From Desulfitobacterium_A sp035539115 (lineage in GTDB: Bacteria > Bacillota > Desulfitobacteriia > Desulfitobacteriales > Desulfitobacteriaceae): a stretch of 64,000 bases of DNA. Below, in pieces: positions 27,158 to 35,918 of the stretch. A program made the position numbers and the translations under genes. The stretch covers positions 1 to 64,000 of the forward strand of contig NZ_DATLJA010000042.1 in the NCBI RefSeq assembly GCF_035539115.1. The letters run 5' to 3'. Within the stretch, counting starts at the first letter, position 1; the number at the start of each line of letters is the position of its first letter. The notes beneath the pieces were generated by a model. The model did no database searches and was not told where the DNA came from. It saw nothing but the letters and a program-made list of their open reading frames with translations.

Positions 27158-29104
27158 TTAATACTTGGGAAAATGCACAGCAAAAGTTGTTCCACTTGAG
27201 GAGGTTTTAATCGAAATTCGAGCCTTATGCTTTTCCGCAATTCTGAAGCAGACGGCAAGACCCAACCCGGTTCCATTCTCTTTCGTTGTAAAGAAAGGAT
27301 TGCCTAATTTGTTGAGGATCTCCGAGTCAATTCCGGGGCCCTGGTCTTGTACCTCGAAGACAACTTCTTCAACTGCTCTAATGGTACGCAAACTGAGTAT
27401 CCCGCCGTGCGGCATCGCTTCTAACCCGTCCCGCGCTAAGTTGAGGATCATTTGGCGAATTTCTCGTTGATCAAGCATTAGGTAAGGAATCTCATCAAGC
27501 TCCATCTGAACATCGTTTTTACGATTAAAGGCATCGGCTTGAATTAAGGGAAAAAGAGTTTCCAGGAGGACATTAAGGTTATCCATCTTTAAGTCCAGAG
27601 CCTGATCCTTCGAAAGCGTGAGATATTCCGTAATAATGGAGTTGGCTCGGTCAAGTTCGCTCATCATCAATTCAAAGTATTCCAGATTCTCCTGATGCTG
27701 TGGGCGAGCTTTCATCATTTGTAAAAAACCGCGAACCGTTGTCATTGGATTCCTGATTTCGTGTGCGATTCCTGCGGCCATTTCGCCAATCAAATCAAGA
27801 CGATCTAAGCGAGCTATTTCTTTTTCAAGACGTAAGTTTTCGGTAACATCGGTGACCACAGAGAGTAGACATTGTTCTCCTTTCAATTTGAGAATCTCGG
27901 TGGATAAAAGTCCTTCTCGAAGTGTTCCAGATTTGGTTTCATAAGTTACGCGAATATTTTGCAGGGATTCCTCCTGGCTGAATTGAGTGATTGAGTTAGC
28001 TTCCGCGGAAATTCCGGATAAGTTAATAATTTCAGCAGCGCTATCCTTAAGCTCTTCCAATCGATACCCTGTGAGCTTCTCCCAACTTTCGTTGACATCA
28101 AGATAACGGCCATCTTTAACAGAGCGAATCGCCATCAAGTTAGGGCTAAACTCGAACGTCTTGCGGAAAAGTTGCTCGGAGATTTGGAGTTTCTCATTCG
28201 TAGCGCTAATTTCCAAGGTCCGCTCCAGAACAAGTTTCTCCAATAATTCATACTGTTCATTACGCGTCTTTTCGTTTTCCTGGCGATCCGTGATATCACG
28301 GATCGAACAGACGGTCACGTGTTGATCGTCAACAATAGCCTCACCTATAGATATTTCCACGGGGAAGGGTTTTCCGTCTTTGGCTAGACCAAGAGTACAA
28401 AAAGGTCTGGGATTTCTTTCTTTAAGGAGCTGTACTAATTCAGGAAGAAGTTGGGAGGCGTCTTTCCCGACGAGTTCCTCAGCCAGATATCCAAACATTG
28501 CTAGGATCGCTGAATTTACATTAATAATGCATCCTTCTGGATCAAAGACCAAAACTGTATCGATCGATACATCGGTAATGGCTCGGGCTAAGGCCTCTGC
28601 CTTTCTTAAAGCGGAGGTCGTACATTCGAGCTCAAGGTTAAGATCTTCAAGTTCAGCGGCACGTTGCTGTAAGAGTTGACTTTGAATTTTAACGCGTGCT
28701 TGAGCCTGATAGATTTTAACAAAACCCTCGACTTTCTTAAGTAAGGTTGAAGGTTCAAACGGCTTGAAAATGTAATCAATTCCGCCTGAGGCATAACCCT
28801 TCTCAACGTGCTCTGAGGCTTGGCTTAGCGCGGTAATAAAAATTACTGGAACGTCCTTAGACTTTTTTCTTCGTTTAATTAGGCGAGCTGTCTCGAAACC
28901 GTCTAAACCAGGCATTTGAACATCCAGCAAAATGACCGCGAATTGTTCTTTTAAAACCCATTTTAAGGCTTCTTCGCCAGAGTTCGCTTTGATTACCTGA
29001 TATTCCGGAGAGGTCAGGACAGCCTCTAAGGCCAGTAGATTTTCTGGACGGTCATCAACTAATAAAATATTTACCTGGAGTTTTTCCGCTTTGTACATAT
29101 TCAC
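27158..29104 (-). CDS. Response regulator-PAS-PAS histidine kinase
   Basis: Encodes 648 residues, all cytoplasmic. An N-terminal receiver (10-130, phospho-acceptor Asp61 in ILLDVQMP) precedes a coiled coil, PAS domain 1 (about 165-275), PAS domain 2 (about 310-425) and a kinase core with HisKA (GIAHEIRNPMTTVRGF, His448) and HATPase (GTGLGLAVCFRI). The receiver-first layout implies it takes phosphate from another kinase, most simply the hybrid kinase at 29956. The start is GTG at 29104. It is the last gene of the three-gene signalling operon, 22 bases after cheR. Confidence 0.88.
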   Translation of the reverse strand: MNMYKAEKLQVNILLVDDRPENLLALEAVLTSPEYQVIKANSGEEALKWVLKEQFAVILLDVQMPGLDGFETARLIKRRKKSKDVPVIFITALSQASEHVEKGYASGGIDYIFKPFEPSTLLKKVEGFVKIYQAQARVKIQSQLLQQRAAELEDLNLELECTTSALRKAEALARAITDVSIDTVLVFDPEGCIINVNSAILAMFGYLAEELVGKDASQLLPELVQLLKERNPRPFCTLGLAKDGKPFPVEISIGEAIVDDQHVTVCSIRDITDRQENEKTRNEQYELLEKLVLERTLEISATNEKLQISEQLFRKTFEFSPNLMAIRSVKDGRYLDVNESWEKLTGYRLEELKDSAAEIINLSGISAEANSITQFSQEESLQNIRVTYETKSGTLREGLLSTEILKLKGEQCLLSVVTDVTENLRLEKEIARLDRLDLIGEMAAGIAHEIRNPMTTVRGFLQMMKARPQHQENLEYFELMMSELDRANSIITEYLTLSKDQALDLKMDNLNVLLETLFPLIQADAFNRKNDVQMELDEIPYLMLDQREIRQMILNLARDGLEAMPHGGILSLRTIRAVEEVVFEVQDQGPGIDSEILNKLGNPFFTTKENGTGLGLAVCFRIAEKHKARISIKTSSSGTTFAVHFPKY

Positions 29105-29126
29105 AATTCGACAGTCTTCCTCTTTC

Positions 29127-29978
29127 CTATCTTATTTTCCGAAAAATCCTAGCATTCGAATCCATAGGTTCGTAACATTGAACCTGGGATGAAACGGTAA
29201 GTCCCTCTTTACTGCCTAGACAGAGAAACCCTGAAGTCTTCAGACTTTCGTGCAAGAGATTCTGAACTTGCTTTTGAAGTTGCTTATTAAAATAGATCAT
29301 TACATTCCGACAAAGAATTAAATCAAATTCATTAAAAGATCGGTCAGTAACTAAGTCATGCTGAGCAAAGATTGTATTGTTCGAAAGAGCGGAGTTGAAA
29401 TTTACCCGATCACCGTCTACCGTGTAATATTCAGAAAAGGCTTTTTTGCCCCCAGCCAGAAGATAATTCCGAGTGTATTTTTGCATGGAAGCAATAGGAA
29501 AGGAGCCCTTTTTGGCTTCCTCGAGCGAAACCTCATTCAAATCTGTGGCGTAAATCTGGGTCTTACTTGAGAGCCCTTCTTCGCGCAAAAGTATGGCTAA
29601 AGAATAGGATTCTTCACCCGTGGAACAGCCAGCCTGCCAAATTCGAACATGAGTTAGTTCCTTGAGAGCCGGGAGAACATTACGCCTTAAAGAAAGGAAA
29701 AAATCGGGATCGCGAAACATCTCAGTAACATTAACCGTAAAGTCTCCAAATAATCTCCCCATAATGCCAGGGTCATGAAGAACTTGTTCTTGCAATCTTG
29801 ACACACTTGGTAAGTTCTCAGCCTGCAGTCTGTGCTTCACCCGTCGATGAAGATAGGGGGAAAAATAATTGCGAAAGTCGAACCCGTAATAACGATAGAT
29901 CCCTTCTAACAAAAGCTCTATTTCGAGGGTTTCAAGTTCTTCATCTGGGCATTCGCTAATTTTTAGTCCCCCTCTCAT
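29127..29978 (-). CDS. cheR: CheR-type protein-glutamate methyltransferase
   Basis: Encodes 283 residues. An N-terminal helical CheR domain (YRYYGFDFRNYFSPYLHRRV) precedes a Rossmann methyltransferase domain with the SAM-binding IWQAGCSTGEESYSLAI and FDLILCRNVMIYF. It should methylate glutamates, classically on chemoreceptors. No chemoreceptor, CheB or CheA lies in this window. Its place between a hybrid kinase (23-base overlap) and a receiver-PAS-kinase suggests it modifies one of these sensors, which is inference. The ATG at 29978 has no strong ribosome site, consistent with translational coupling. Confidence 0.88.
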   Translation of the reverse strand: MRGGLKISECPDEELETLEIELLLEGIYRYYGFDFRNYFSPYLHRRVKHRLQAENLPSVSRLQEQVLHDPGIMGRLFGDFTVNVTEMFRDPDFFLSLRRNVLPALKELTHVRIWQAGCSTGEESYSLAILLREEGLSSKTQIYATDLNEVSLEEAKKGSFPIASMQKYTRNYLLAGGKKAFSEYYTVDGDRVNFNSALSNNTIFAQHDLVTDRSFNEFDLILCRNVMIYFNKQLQKQVQNLLHESLKTSGFLCLGSKEGLTVSSQVQCYEPMDSNARIFRKIR

Positions 29979-32652
29979 AGAGCCATACTCGCATTAGAGA
30001 CAGGAGCTGTTCGGTAATAACAGGCTTTTGAATATAATCAGAGGCCCCTGCTTCAAGGCATTTTTCGCGATCAGTTTTCATTGCTTTTGCCGTGAGTGCG
30101 ATGATCGGCAGAGCAACAAATTCTGGAATCTGACGGATGGCCCGCATTGTCTCATACCCATCCATTTCTGGCATCATGATATCCATGAGAATCAAATCTA
30201 TAGCTGAATGGTCTGAAAGGGTGTCGAGTGCTTCACGTCCATTTTCAGCAAAAAGGACATTCATATTGTGGGTTTCAAGGAGGGACGTAAGGGCAAAAAT
30301 ATTTCGCATATCATCGTCCACGATCAATACTGTTTTGCCCTCAAGCGAGACTGGCTTTGGAAGTAAAAATTTCGGTTTTTCTATAGGTGTCATGGAAAAA
30401 GCGGCGACTTGGTCTATAACGGTAGGCTCATGTTCCAGAAGGGTAGATACAGGGGTTGGTAAGTAAAGAGTAAAAATGCTTCCTTTCCCTATTTCACTTT
30501 CGGCCTCAATTGTCCCACCTAATAGGAGGGCAAGTTCGCGGCAGATAGATAATCCTAAGCCTGTTCCACCATACTTTCGGCTCATAGTTCCATCTACTTG
30601 ACGAAAGGCTTCAAAAATGAGCTCGAGGTTATCTTTAGGGATGCCAGTTCCTGTGTCTGTAACGGATACCGCAAGTACAGGAGTTTGCGTGAATCCTTTC
30701 AAATGTATCGTTTCTGCACTGGGCTGATAAAATTTAAGTCGAATATGCCCCTTTTCCGTAAACTTAAAGGCGTTCGACAAAAGGTTTTTAAGAATCTGCA
30801 GGACGTGTTGTTGATCCGTAATGAAGGTTTGGGGAAGGTCAGGTGAAATTTCAATCTCAAACAATAGACCTTTCTGGTGTGCGACGGGGGAAAATTGATT
30901 TTCAATCCCATTTTTTAAATTCTGAAGACTTACTTCACTCAGAAGAATGCTCATTTTTCCAGACTCAACTTTGGATAAGTCCAAAATATCATTAATTAAT
31001 TCAAGCAAATCCTTACCTGCGGAATGAATAGAAGCAGCATATTCCACTTGCTTTGGAGTTAGATTCCCTTCTTTATTCTCAGCAAAGGTCTGGGCAAGAA
31101 TCAACATACTATTAAGGGGAGTTCTTAATTCATGCGACATATTCGCTAAAAATTCGGTTTTGAATTGTGAAACCTTCTCTATTTCCTGGGTTTTCTGCTC
31201 GGACTCTCGATATTGTTTTTCCAGTTGTTCATTAGTGCTTCTGAGTTCTTCATGTTGGAGTTGAAGTTCTTCCGACTGAACCTGTAATTCTTCTGTTAAG
31301 GTCTGCGATTGATCAAGCAGGCTCTTAACCTGCACCTGCCGGGCGACACTATGAAGAGTAATTCCCATAATTTTCAAGATGCGTTCGAGCAGATTTCGCT
31401 CAAATAAAGTAAAGTTATGGAAAGAGGCAAACTCTAGTACGGCTACTACTTCTCCCTCAAATTCAATGGGCAAAAGAAGGATGCTATGGGGAGATGCTTC
31501 TCCTAACCCTGAGTGAATTTTAAAATAGTCCTTAGGAATATTAGAAAGCAGTATTTCTTGATGATCCTGAGCGCATTGGCCAACAAGTCCCTCGCCTACA
31601 TGAATGCGTTGTCCTTTTACGAGATCCATATTACAAGCATAAGATGCTAACGGAGTGAAATAATGACCCGCCATTCTTTCATTTTCATCGCTTCCCCCTT
31701 CTCTTATGTAAAAAACGCCAAAGTGCGCTTTAATGATGGGGGAAATCTTATTTATAAAAAGGTTAGCCATGGTTGATAAATCAGGTATCCCCTGAAATAG
31801 GGTTATGATTTCACTAACCTTTGTTTCAAGCAAGGTTTTTTCCTGCAACGTTTGTTTATAGAGCTCCTCTTGTTGGGTATGTTGTTCGATCGAATCTGCC
31901 ATTTGATTATAAGCGAGAGCGATCGGACCAATTTCATCTTTTGAAATAATCTCAATTCTGGGCATTTGTTCGGTTCGATTCCGGCCCCTGGTGATAACAT
32001 CCGACACGTGTTCAATACTTCGGCTAACTCCTAGCATAGCCCATCTACTGACAGCCATACCCATCCCTAGAGCGAGAACTAGAAAGAAGATTATAAGTCG
32101 AATCGTAAAATTGTAGGACTGAGTCGACTGTGTAAGTAAATTATACATCTCTGTATGTTCTAGAGTTTGCAGGTCAGAGCTCTTCTCCTGGATGTCTATT
32201 CGGACTTGGTCCTGTGCTTGGGTATGAAATAAGTGCGTAGCTTCCTCCCTCTTGCCCGCGACGAGGAGGTCAAGTACTTTGTTAACATCTTGTTCATAGG
32301 CGAGATTGATACGCTGGAGACTAGTAAGCAATTCTCTCTTTTGATTCTCATCATTTGTGCGTAGGAATTCTTCGATGTCTAGGTTCGATTTTTGACGGGA
32401 CTCCCGTATGAGCATGATTTCTTGGGGCGTTAAGCGCGAGGGATCTAAGAGCAAATCCAGAATCCGCTTCGCCGTATTAGCGCGTTCAGATTCTATACTC
32501 GTTGCTAGCTGAATTTTATCGTAGTGGGTTAAAACAAGTTCGTTGATACTGTTATTCTGATCATGGAGCATCATGAGGGAAAGAGAAACAATAAAGGCCA
32601 TTAGCAGGAGTATAGAACCAAAACCAATGAAAAGTTTAGACCGAAATCGCAT
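29956..32652 (-). CDS. Membrane hybrid histidine kinase (HAMP-GAF-HisKA-HATPase-REC)
   Basis: Encodes 898 residues. TM1 (8-29) and TM2 (183-205) flank a helical extracytoplasmic domain of the four-helix-bundle type. Then come HAMP (about 205-260), GAF (about 285-440), a Gln/Glu-rich coiled coil (445-495), HisKA (FLANMSHELRTPLNSM, His507), HATPase (GGTGLGLSICRELA near 695) and a C-terminal receiver (LILMDIMMPEMDG, Asp824). The 4HB and HAMP modules resemble chemoreceptors, which fits the adjacent cheR. It heads the signalling operon. GGAGGG precedes the ATG. The signal is unknown. Confidence 0.9.
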   Translation of the reverse strand: MRFRSKLFIGFGSILLLMAFIVSLSLMMLHDQNNSINELVLTHYDKIQLATSIESERANTAKRILDLLLDPSRLTPQEIMLIRESRQKSNLDIEEFLRTNDENQKRELLTSLQRINLAYEQDVNKVLDLLVAGKREEATHLFHTQAQDQVRIDIQEKSSDLQTLEHTEMYNLLTQSTQSYNFTIRLIIFFLVLALGMGMAVSRWAMLGVSRSIEHVSDVITRGRNRTEQMPRIEIISKDEIGPIALAYNQMADSIEQHTQQEELYKQTLQEKTLLETKVSEIITLFQGIPDLSTMANLFINKISPIIKAHFGVFYIREGGSDENERMAGHYFTPLASYACNMDLVKGQRIHVGEGLVGQCAQDHQEILLSNIPKDYFKIHSGLGEASPHSILLLPIEFEGEVVAVLEFASFHNFTLFERNLLERILKIMGITLHSVARQVQVKSLLDQSQTLTEELQVQSEELQLQHEELRSTNEQLEKQYRESEQKTQEIEKVSQFKTEFLANMSHELRTPLNSMLILAQTFAENKEGNLTPKQVEYAASIHSAGKDLLELINDILDLSKVESGKMSILLSEVSLQNLKNGIENQFSPVAHQKGLLFEIEISPDLPQTFITDQQHVLQILKNLLSNAFKFTEKGHIRLKFYQPSAETIHLKGFTQTPVLAVSVTDTGTGIPKDNLELIFEAFRQVDGTMSRKYGGTGLGLSICRELALLLGGTIEAESEIGKGSIFTLYLPTPVSTLLEHEPTVIDQVAAFSMTPIEKPKFLLPKPVSLEGKTVLIVDDDMRNIFALTSLLETHNMNVLFAENGREALDTLSDHSAIDLILMDIMMPEMDGYETMRAIRQIPEFVALPIIALTAKAMKTDREKCLEAGASDYIQKPVITEQLLSLMRVWLYERGTKN

Positions 32653-32784
32653 GTTTTGCCCTCCAGTTATAATACTTTATCTAGCCAATTGTCTTTCGAT
32701 ATTTTCAGTTCATTATAACCTGTCCTAGGTGTCGAATGGTGTCAACTACTGGTGGATTATTCTAAAATTATGAAAACAAAAAAG

Positions 32785-32825
32785 AAAAAAGAACAAATCC
32801 GCTCAATTGAGAAAGGATTGTTCTT
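32785..32825 (-). terminator. Rho-independent terminator after the UxaA-like operon
   Basis: On the minus strand AAGAACAATCC (32825-32815) pairs with GGATTTGTTCTT with one bulged T, and TTTTTTC follows. It separates the 32870-40954 run from the hybrid kinase. Confidence 0.8.
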
Positions 32826-32869
32826 AGTGGTAAGAAACATAGTTTATTTTAGAAATCTAGCCAGTCATC

Positions 32870-34027
32870 TCAATACGTCGGAGCTATTTTATAGATTCCA
32901 AATTCCTTATGGCCTAAACTCTCCGCTTTTGGCATATGCCCGTTGGCAACTTCAACGATAGAATCCAAGATTCGTTGACCTACGTGTTCGATCGTTTCTT
33001 CTCCAGAGATGATAGTGGAAGCATCAATATCCATATTATCTTCCATCATTATAAAAGTACGGGCATTGCCGGTAATTTTGATGACAGGAGCAATTGGGCA
33101 ACCTGTTGGGGTTCCGCGTCCTGTGGTAAAGATTACAATAGTTGCTCCACCAGCAACCATGCCTGTGATCGACTCGACATCCTGACCCGGAGAATCCATG
33201 ACATACAGCCCTTTACCACTAGGAGCCTCACCATACGCTAAAACATCTTGAATCGGCGCATGACCTGCTTTGTGGATACAACCTAACGATTTTTCTTCGA
33301 TTGAACTAATCCCCCCGGCTATGTTTCCCGGAGTGGGTTGACTGCCGCGAATATCTACGTGCATGAGTTTTGCCCGGTCTTCACAGTCCTGAACATACCG
33401 AATTAACTTTTCACCAATCTCCAGAGTTTTACAGCGACGTGCTAGGATATGTTCGGCACCGATGAATTCAGTGGTTTCTGATAACATAGAAGTTCCACCG
33501 GCCGCAACGAGTAAATCTGAGGCAATCCCACACGCCGGATTCGAAGCTAACCCAGATGTGAAGTCTGAGCCACCGCATTCAATCGCCAGGACAAGTTCGC
33601 TTAGATCCATTTTTTCAGGTTGAAGATGAGCAACTTTGCGGGCGAGTTCTCCCGCTTTGCGCAAACCTTCAGCGGTAGCTTTAAGAGTTCCTCCAACTTC
33701 CTGAATGACAAGAGTCTCAACTGGTTTTCCTGAAGCTGCAATTTCTGAGGCAACCTCACGGATAGGCATACCTTCACACCCTAGTCCGATCACTAAAATG
33801 GCCGCAACGTTGGGATTTCTCCCCAAACCGATTAAGGTGCGCATGGTTTGTTCATGATCTGCTCCGATTTGGCAGCATCCATGTTGATTCGCAATTGCCA
33901 CTGCGCCAGGAATTTGGGCTGCAATATTGGCCGCAACTGTACTGGAGCAAACAGAAGTAGGAATAATAGCGATATGATTACGAATCCCTACTCGACCATC
34001 GGGACGACGATAACCTAAAATTTCCAT
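32870..34027 (-). CDS. UxaA-family lyase large subunit (altronate dehydratase or sulfolactate sulfo-lyase type)
   Basis: Encodes 385 residues, matching the C-terminal large domain of the UxaA/GarD family, an iron-dependent dehydratase fold. Family blocks are GYRRPDGRVGIRNHIAIIPT, the conserved Cys-containing ANQHGCCQIGAD, LAIECGGSDFTSGLASNPA and TTGRGTPTGCPIAPVIKITG. The N-terminal SAF domain is a separate gene just upstream. In single-chain altronate dehydratase the two are fused; the split form is also the layout of SuyAB, (2R)-sulfolactate sulfo-lyase, which releases sulfite. Substrate cannot be decided here: no uronate genes are adjacent, and the sulfur island is 12 kb away. Confidence 0.8.
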   Translation of the reverse strand: MEILGYRRPDGRVGIRNHIAIIPTSVCSSTVAANIAAQIPGAVAIANQHGCCQIGADHEQTMRTLIGLGRNPNVAAILVIGLGCEGMPIREVASEIAASGKPVETLVIQEVGGTLKATAEGLRKAGELARKVAHLQPEKMDLSELVLAIECGGSDFTSGLASNPACGIASDLLVAAGGTSMLSETTEFIGAEHILARRCKTLEIGEKLIRYVQDCEDRAKLMHVDIRGSQPTPGNIAGGISSIEEKSLGCIHKAGHAPIQDVLAYGEAPSGKGLYVMDSPGQDVESITGMVAGGATIVIFTTGRGTPTGCPIAPVIKITGNARTFIMMEDNMDIDASTIISGEETIEHVGQRILDSIVEVANGHMPKAESLGHKEFGIYKIAPTY

Positions 34028-34047
34028 ATATAAGCCCTCTCTTTTCG

Positions 34048-34335
34048 CTATTTATCTCCGCGACCGCGCAGGCTTTCCATGTTATGAACATGAACATGCT
34101 CACCGGCTTTAATATCTAGGGTGGCCCCACCAATGCTTTCGCCGTATTTAATAATCTCTTCCCCTATTGGAATCTCACGGATAGCAATCTTATGTCCAAG
34201 AGGAATATCCTGGAGAAGGAGTACCGATTGTTCTTGATTTCCTAAGAAAAAATGGATTAGAGTTCCCGCTTTAAAGTCATCCACTACCGTAGCAACATTA
34301 TCTTGATCACGAATTACAACTGCTTGTTTCTTCAT
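34048..34335 (-). CDS. UxaA-family small subunit (SAF domain; SuyA/UxaA-N type)
   Basis: Encodes 95 residues forming one SAF domain (KKQAVVIRDQDNVATVVDDF ending GEHVHVHNMESLRGRG). The terminal HVHNMES segment is the family signature that reaches the active site of the large subunit. It stands 20 bases before the large subunit, with GGAGGTG upstream of ATG. It should form a heteromeric lyase with the protein at 32870. Its length fits SuyA or a split altronate dehydratase N-domain. Confidence 0.82.
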   Translation of the reverse strand: MKKQAVVIRDQDNVATVVDDFKAGTLIHFFLGNQEQSVLLLQDIPLGHKIAIREIPIGEEIIKYGESIGGATLDIKAGEHVHVHNMESLRGRGDK

Positions 34336-34354
34336 CGAAATACACCTCCGAAGT

Positions 34355-34639
34355 CTAGATTTTCTTCCACTTTTGTTGTTTACGGCTATCCAGTTTATAG
34401 ACTAGCGCTAAAATTTCAGCTACTGCAACATAAAGTTGGGACGGAATTTCGCGGTTAAGATCAATCTGGACTAAGACATCAACCAAGGCTCCATTTTTTT
34501 GAATCGGGATGCCTTCACCTTGGGCAACTTCGATGATCTTTTGGGCTAATTCTCCTCTTCCCCGCGCAATTACTTTCGGTGCTCCGGAACCATCATAACT
34601 TAAAGCAACCGCTTTTTTGGGTTGTGCGGCTTCAGGCAT
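34355..34639 (-). CDS. FlhB C-terminal-like small protein (FhlB/YlqH type)
   Basis: Encodes 94 residues resembling only the cytoplasmic C-terminal domain of flagellar export protein FlhB. AVALSYDGSGAPKVIARGRG corresponds to the region following the FlhB autocleavage site, and IPIQKNGALVDVLVQIDLNR is the following conserved block. The NPTH cleavage motif and the membrane part are absent, as in Bacillus YlqH. It overlaps the FliK-like gene by 8 bases. Such pairs sit outside main flagellar operons in Firmicutes, and their role is not established. Confidence 0.8.
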   Translation of the reverse strand: MPEAAQPKKAVALSYDGSGAPKVIARGRGELAQKIIEVAQGEGIPIQKNGALVDVLVQIDLNREIPSQLYVAVAEILALVYKLDSRKQQKWKKI

Positions 34640-35909
34640 AAATATCTACCCCCTGTCGAGGTTCGCCCGAGACAAAATCTTGGAATTCGGAATTGGAGTC
34701 CCAGAGAGAGACATCAATTCCCGTTAATTTTAACCCTAAGTGAGCAAAGCGTGCAATCGTTTCCTCTTTAAATTCCTGAAGAAGATCAGAAATAGCTTGT
34801 GGGTCTACACTCAGAACCCGTAGGGACAATAGATTTTCAGCAAGATAAGCATCGACGCCGATTTTACCTAAGGTTGGAGTTTCCAAATATACTCCAATTC
34901 GGCAGTGCGACTGATCTAATGCGTTCTTCTGCCGATCACTTTGTAAAGCTATTTTGGCATCGTGTATGCGCTGATTATCTTGTAAAGGCAAACTTAGCCA
35001 GAGATAAGAGTTATTGATATCTCCTAAGATTAATTGTTGTCCGGTTATCTTTTCAAGGAGACCCTGTAATTTCGAGTTTAAGGAATTATCTTCTTGAGCG
35101 TTGACTCCTAGTAGGAGTTGGGCTTTGAGCGAGTTCCTAAGCTGAGCTAATTCTTCCTCAGGTGGTTTATCTTTAGCAAGAAGAAGTTCAGCCAATTTGC
35201 GTTCATAACCTATTCCTAATTTGTTTAAAAAGTCACGAATCTGCACCTGACCATTATCCCCGTTTAATTCCGACCATCGTGGGAGAATTGATAAAAGCTG
35301 TTCAGGTAACCCTAATAAAGACTTTGGAGTTAGGCCCGATCCCGAAGACTGTAGATCCGTTTGAGTTCCTTGAGATTGCTGAGTCCCTTGAGACTGCTGA
35401 GTTACTTGAGATTGCTGCGTTCCTTGAGATTGTTGCGTTCCTTGAGATTGCTGCGTTCCTTGAGATTGCTGCGCTTGCTGTGTCTGTTGCCCCTGGCTTT
35501 CTTTAATACTCTCTCCCAGAAGCATGGTCCAATCGAGTTTTTTGGCTGTGTTAATTGCCTGAGCTAGTTCTTGATCGAGCGCGGAAAATCCAGCGAGTCC
35601 TCCACCACTCTGAAGTGAGCCTTGCTCTCGAGAAAGTAGAATATTTCCGGAGGAACCCGGAGCTGTTTTTACTTCTCTTGCAAGTACCAGTTCCTGAGTT
35701 CCCACCTCCTTGACGACAGCCCAAAATTTATCTCCGGGTTGGGCTGTGGTTTCTAAGATAGCGTCAAGAAGATTACCCTTGATGTTGATTACCGCATGGC
35801 CAGAGGAATCTGAACGAAGGACTTCGACAAAAAGGCGTTGTCCTTCGCGTAGCTCGCTCGAATTAAAGTTCAATAAGTTGTTCGCCATGTTGAGACCTTG
35901 AATATTCAT
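34632..35909 (-). CDS. FliK-like (hook-length control C-terminal type, YlqG-like) protein
   Basis: Encodes 425 residues from ATG 35909 (AGAGG 6 bases upstream), preferred over a TTG two codons earlier. The N-terminal 130 residues form a compact domain (GHAVINIKGNLLDAILETTA). Residues about 140-185 are a low-complexity Gln/Ser/Thr tract, and the C-terminal half resembles the FliK C-domain (YLWLSLPLQDNQRIHDAKIA; GKIGVDAYLAENLLSLRVLS). With the FlhB-like gene it mirrors the FliK-FlhB partnership that switches export specificity in flagella. No other flagellar gene is present in the window. Confidence 0.75.
   Translation of the reverse strand: MNIQGLNMANNLLNFNSSELREGQRLFVEVLRSDSSGHAVINIKGNLLDAILETTAQPGDKFWAVVKEVGTQELVLAREVKTAPGSSGNILLSREQGSLQSGGGLAGFSALDQELAQAINTAKKLDWTMLLGESIKESQGQQTQQAQQSQGTQQSQGTQQSQGTQQSQVTQQSQGTQQSQGTQTDLQSSGSGLTPKSLLGLPEQLLSILPRWSELNGDNGQVQIRDFLNKLGIGYERKLAELLLAKDKPPEEELAQLRNSLKAQLLLGVNAQEDNSLNSKLQGLLEKITGQQLILGDINNSYLWLSLPLQDNQRIHDAKIALQSDRQKNALDQSHCRIGVYLETPTLGKIGVDAYLAENLLSLRVLSVDPQAISDLLQEFKEETIARFAHLGLKLTGIDVSLWDSNSEFQDFVSGEPRQGVDIYA
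35361..35495 (-). repeat. In-frame tandem repeat encoding QSQGTQ units
   Basis: Inside the FliK-like gene, residues 141-185 are built from repeated TQQSQG hexapeptides. The 18-bp DNA units are nearly identical, so the tract could change length by slippage. Confidence 0.85.
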
Positions 35910-35918
35910 ACTCAACCT

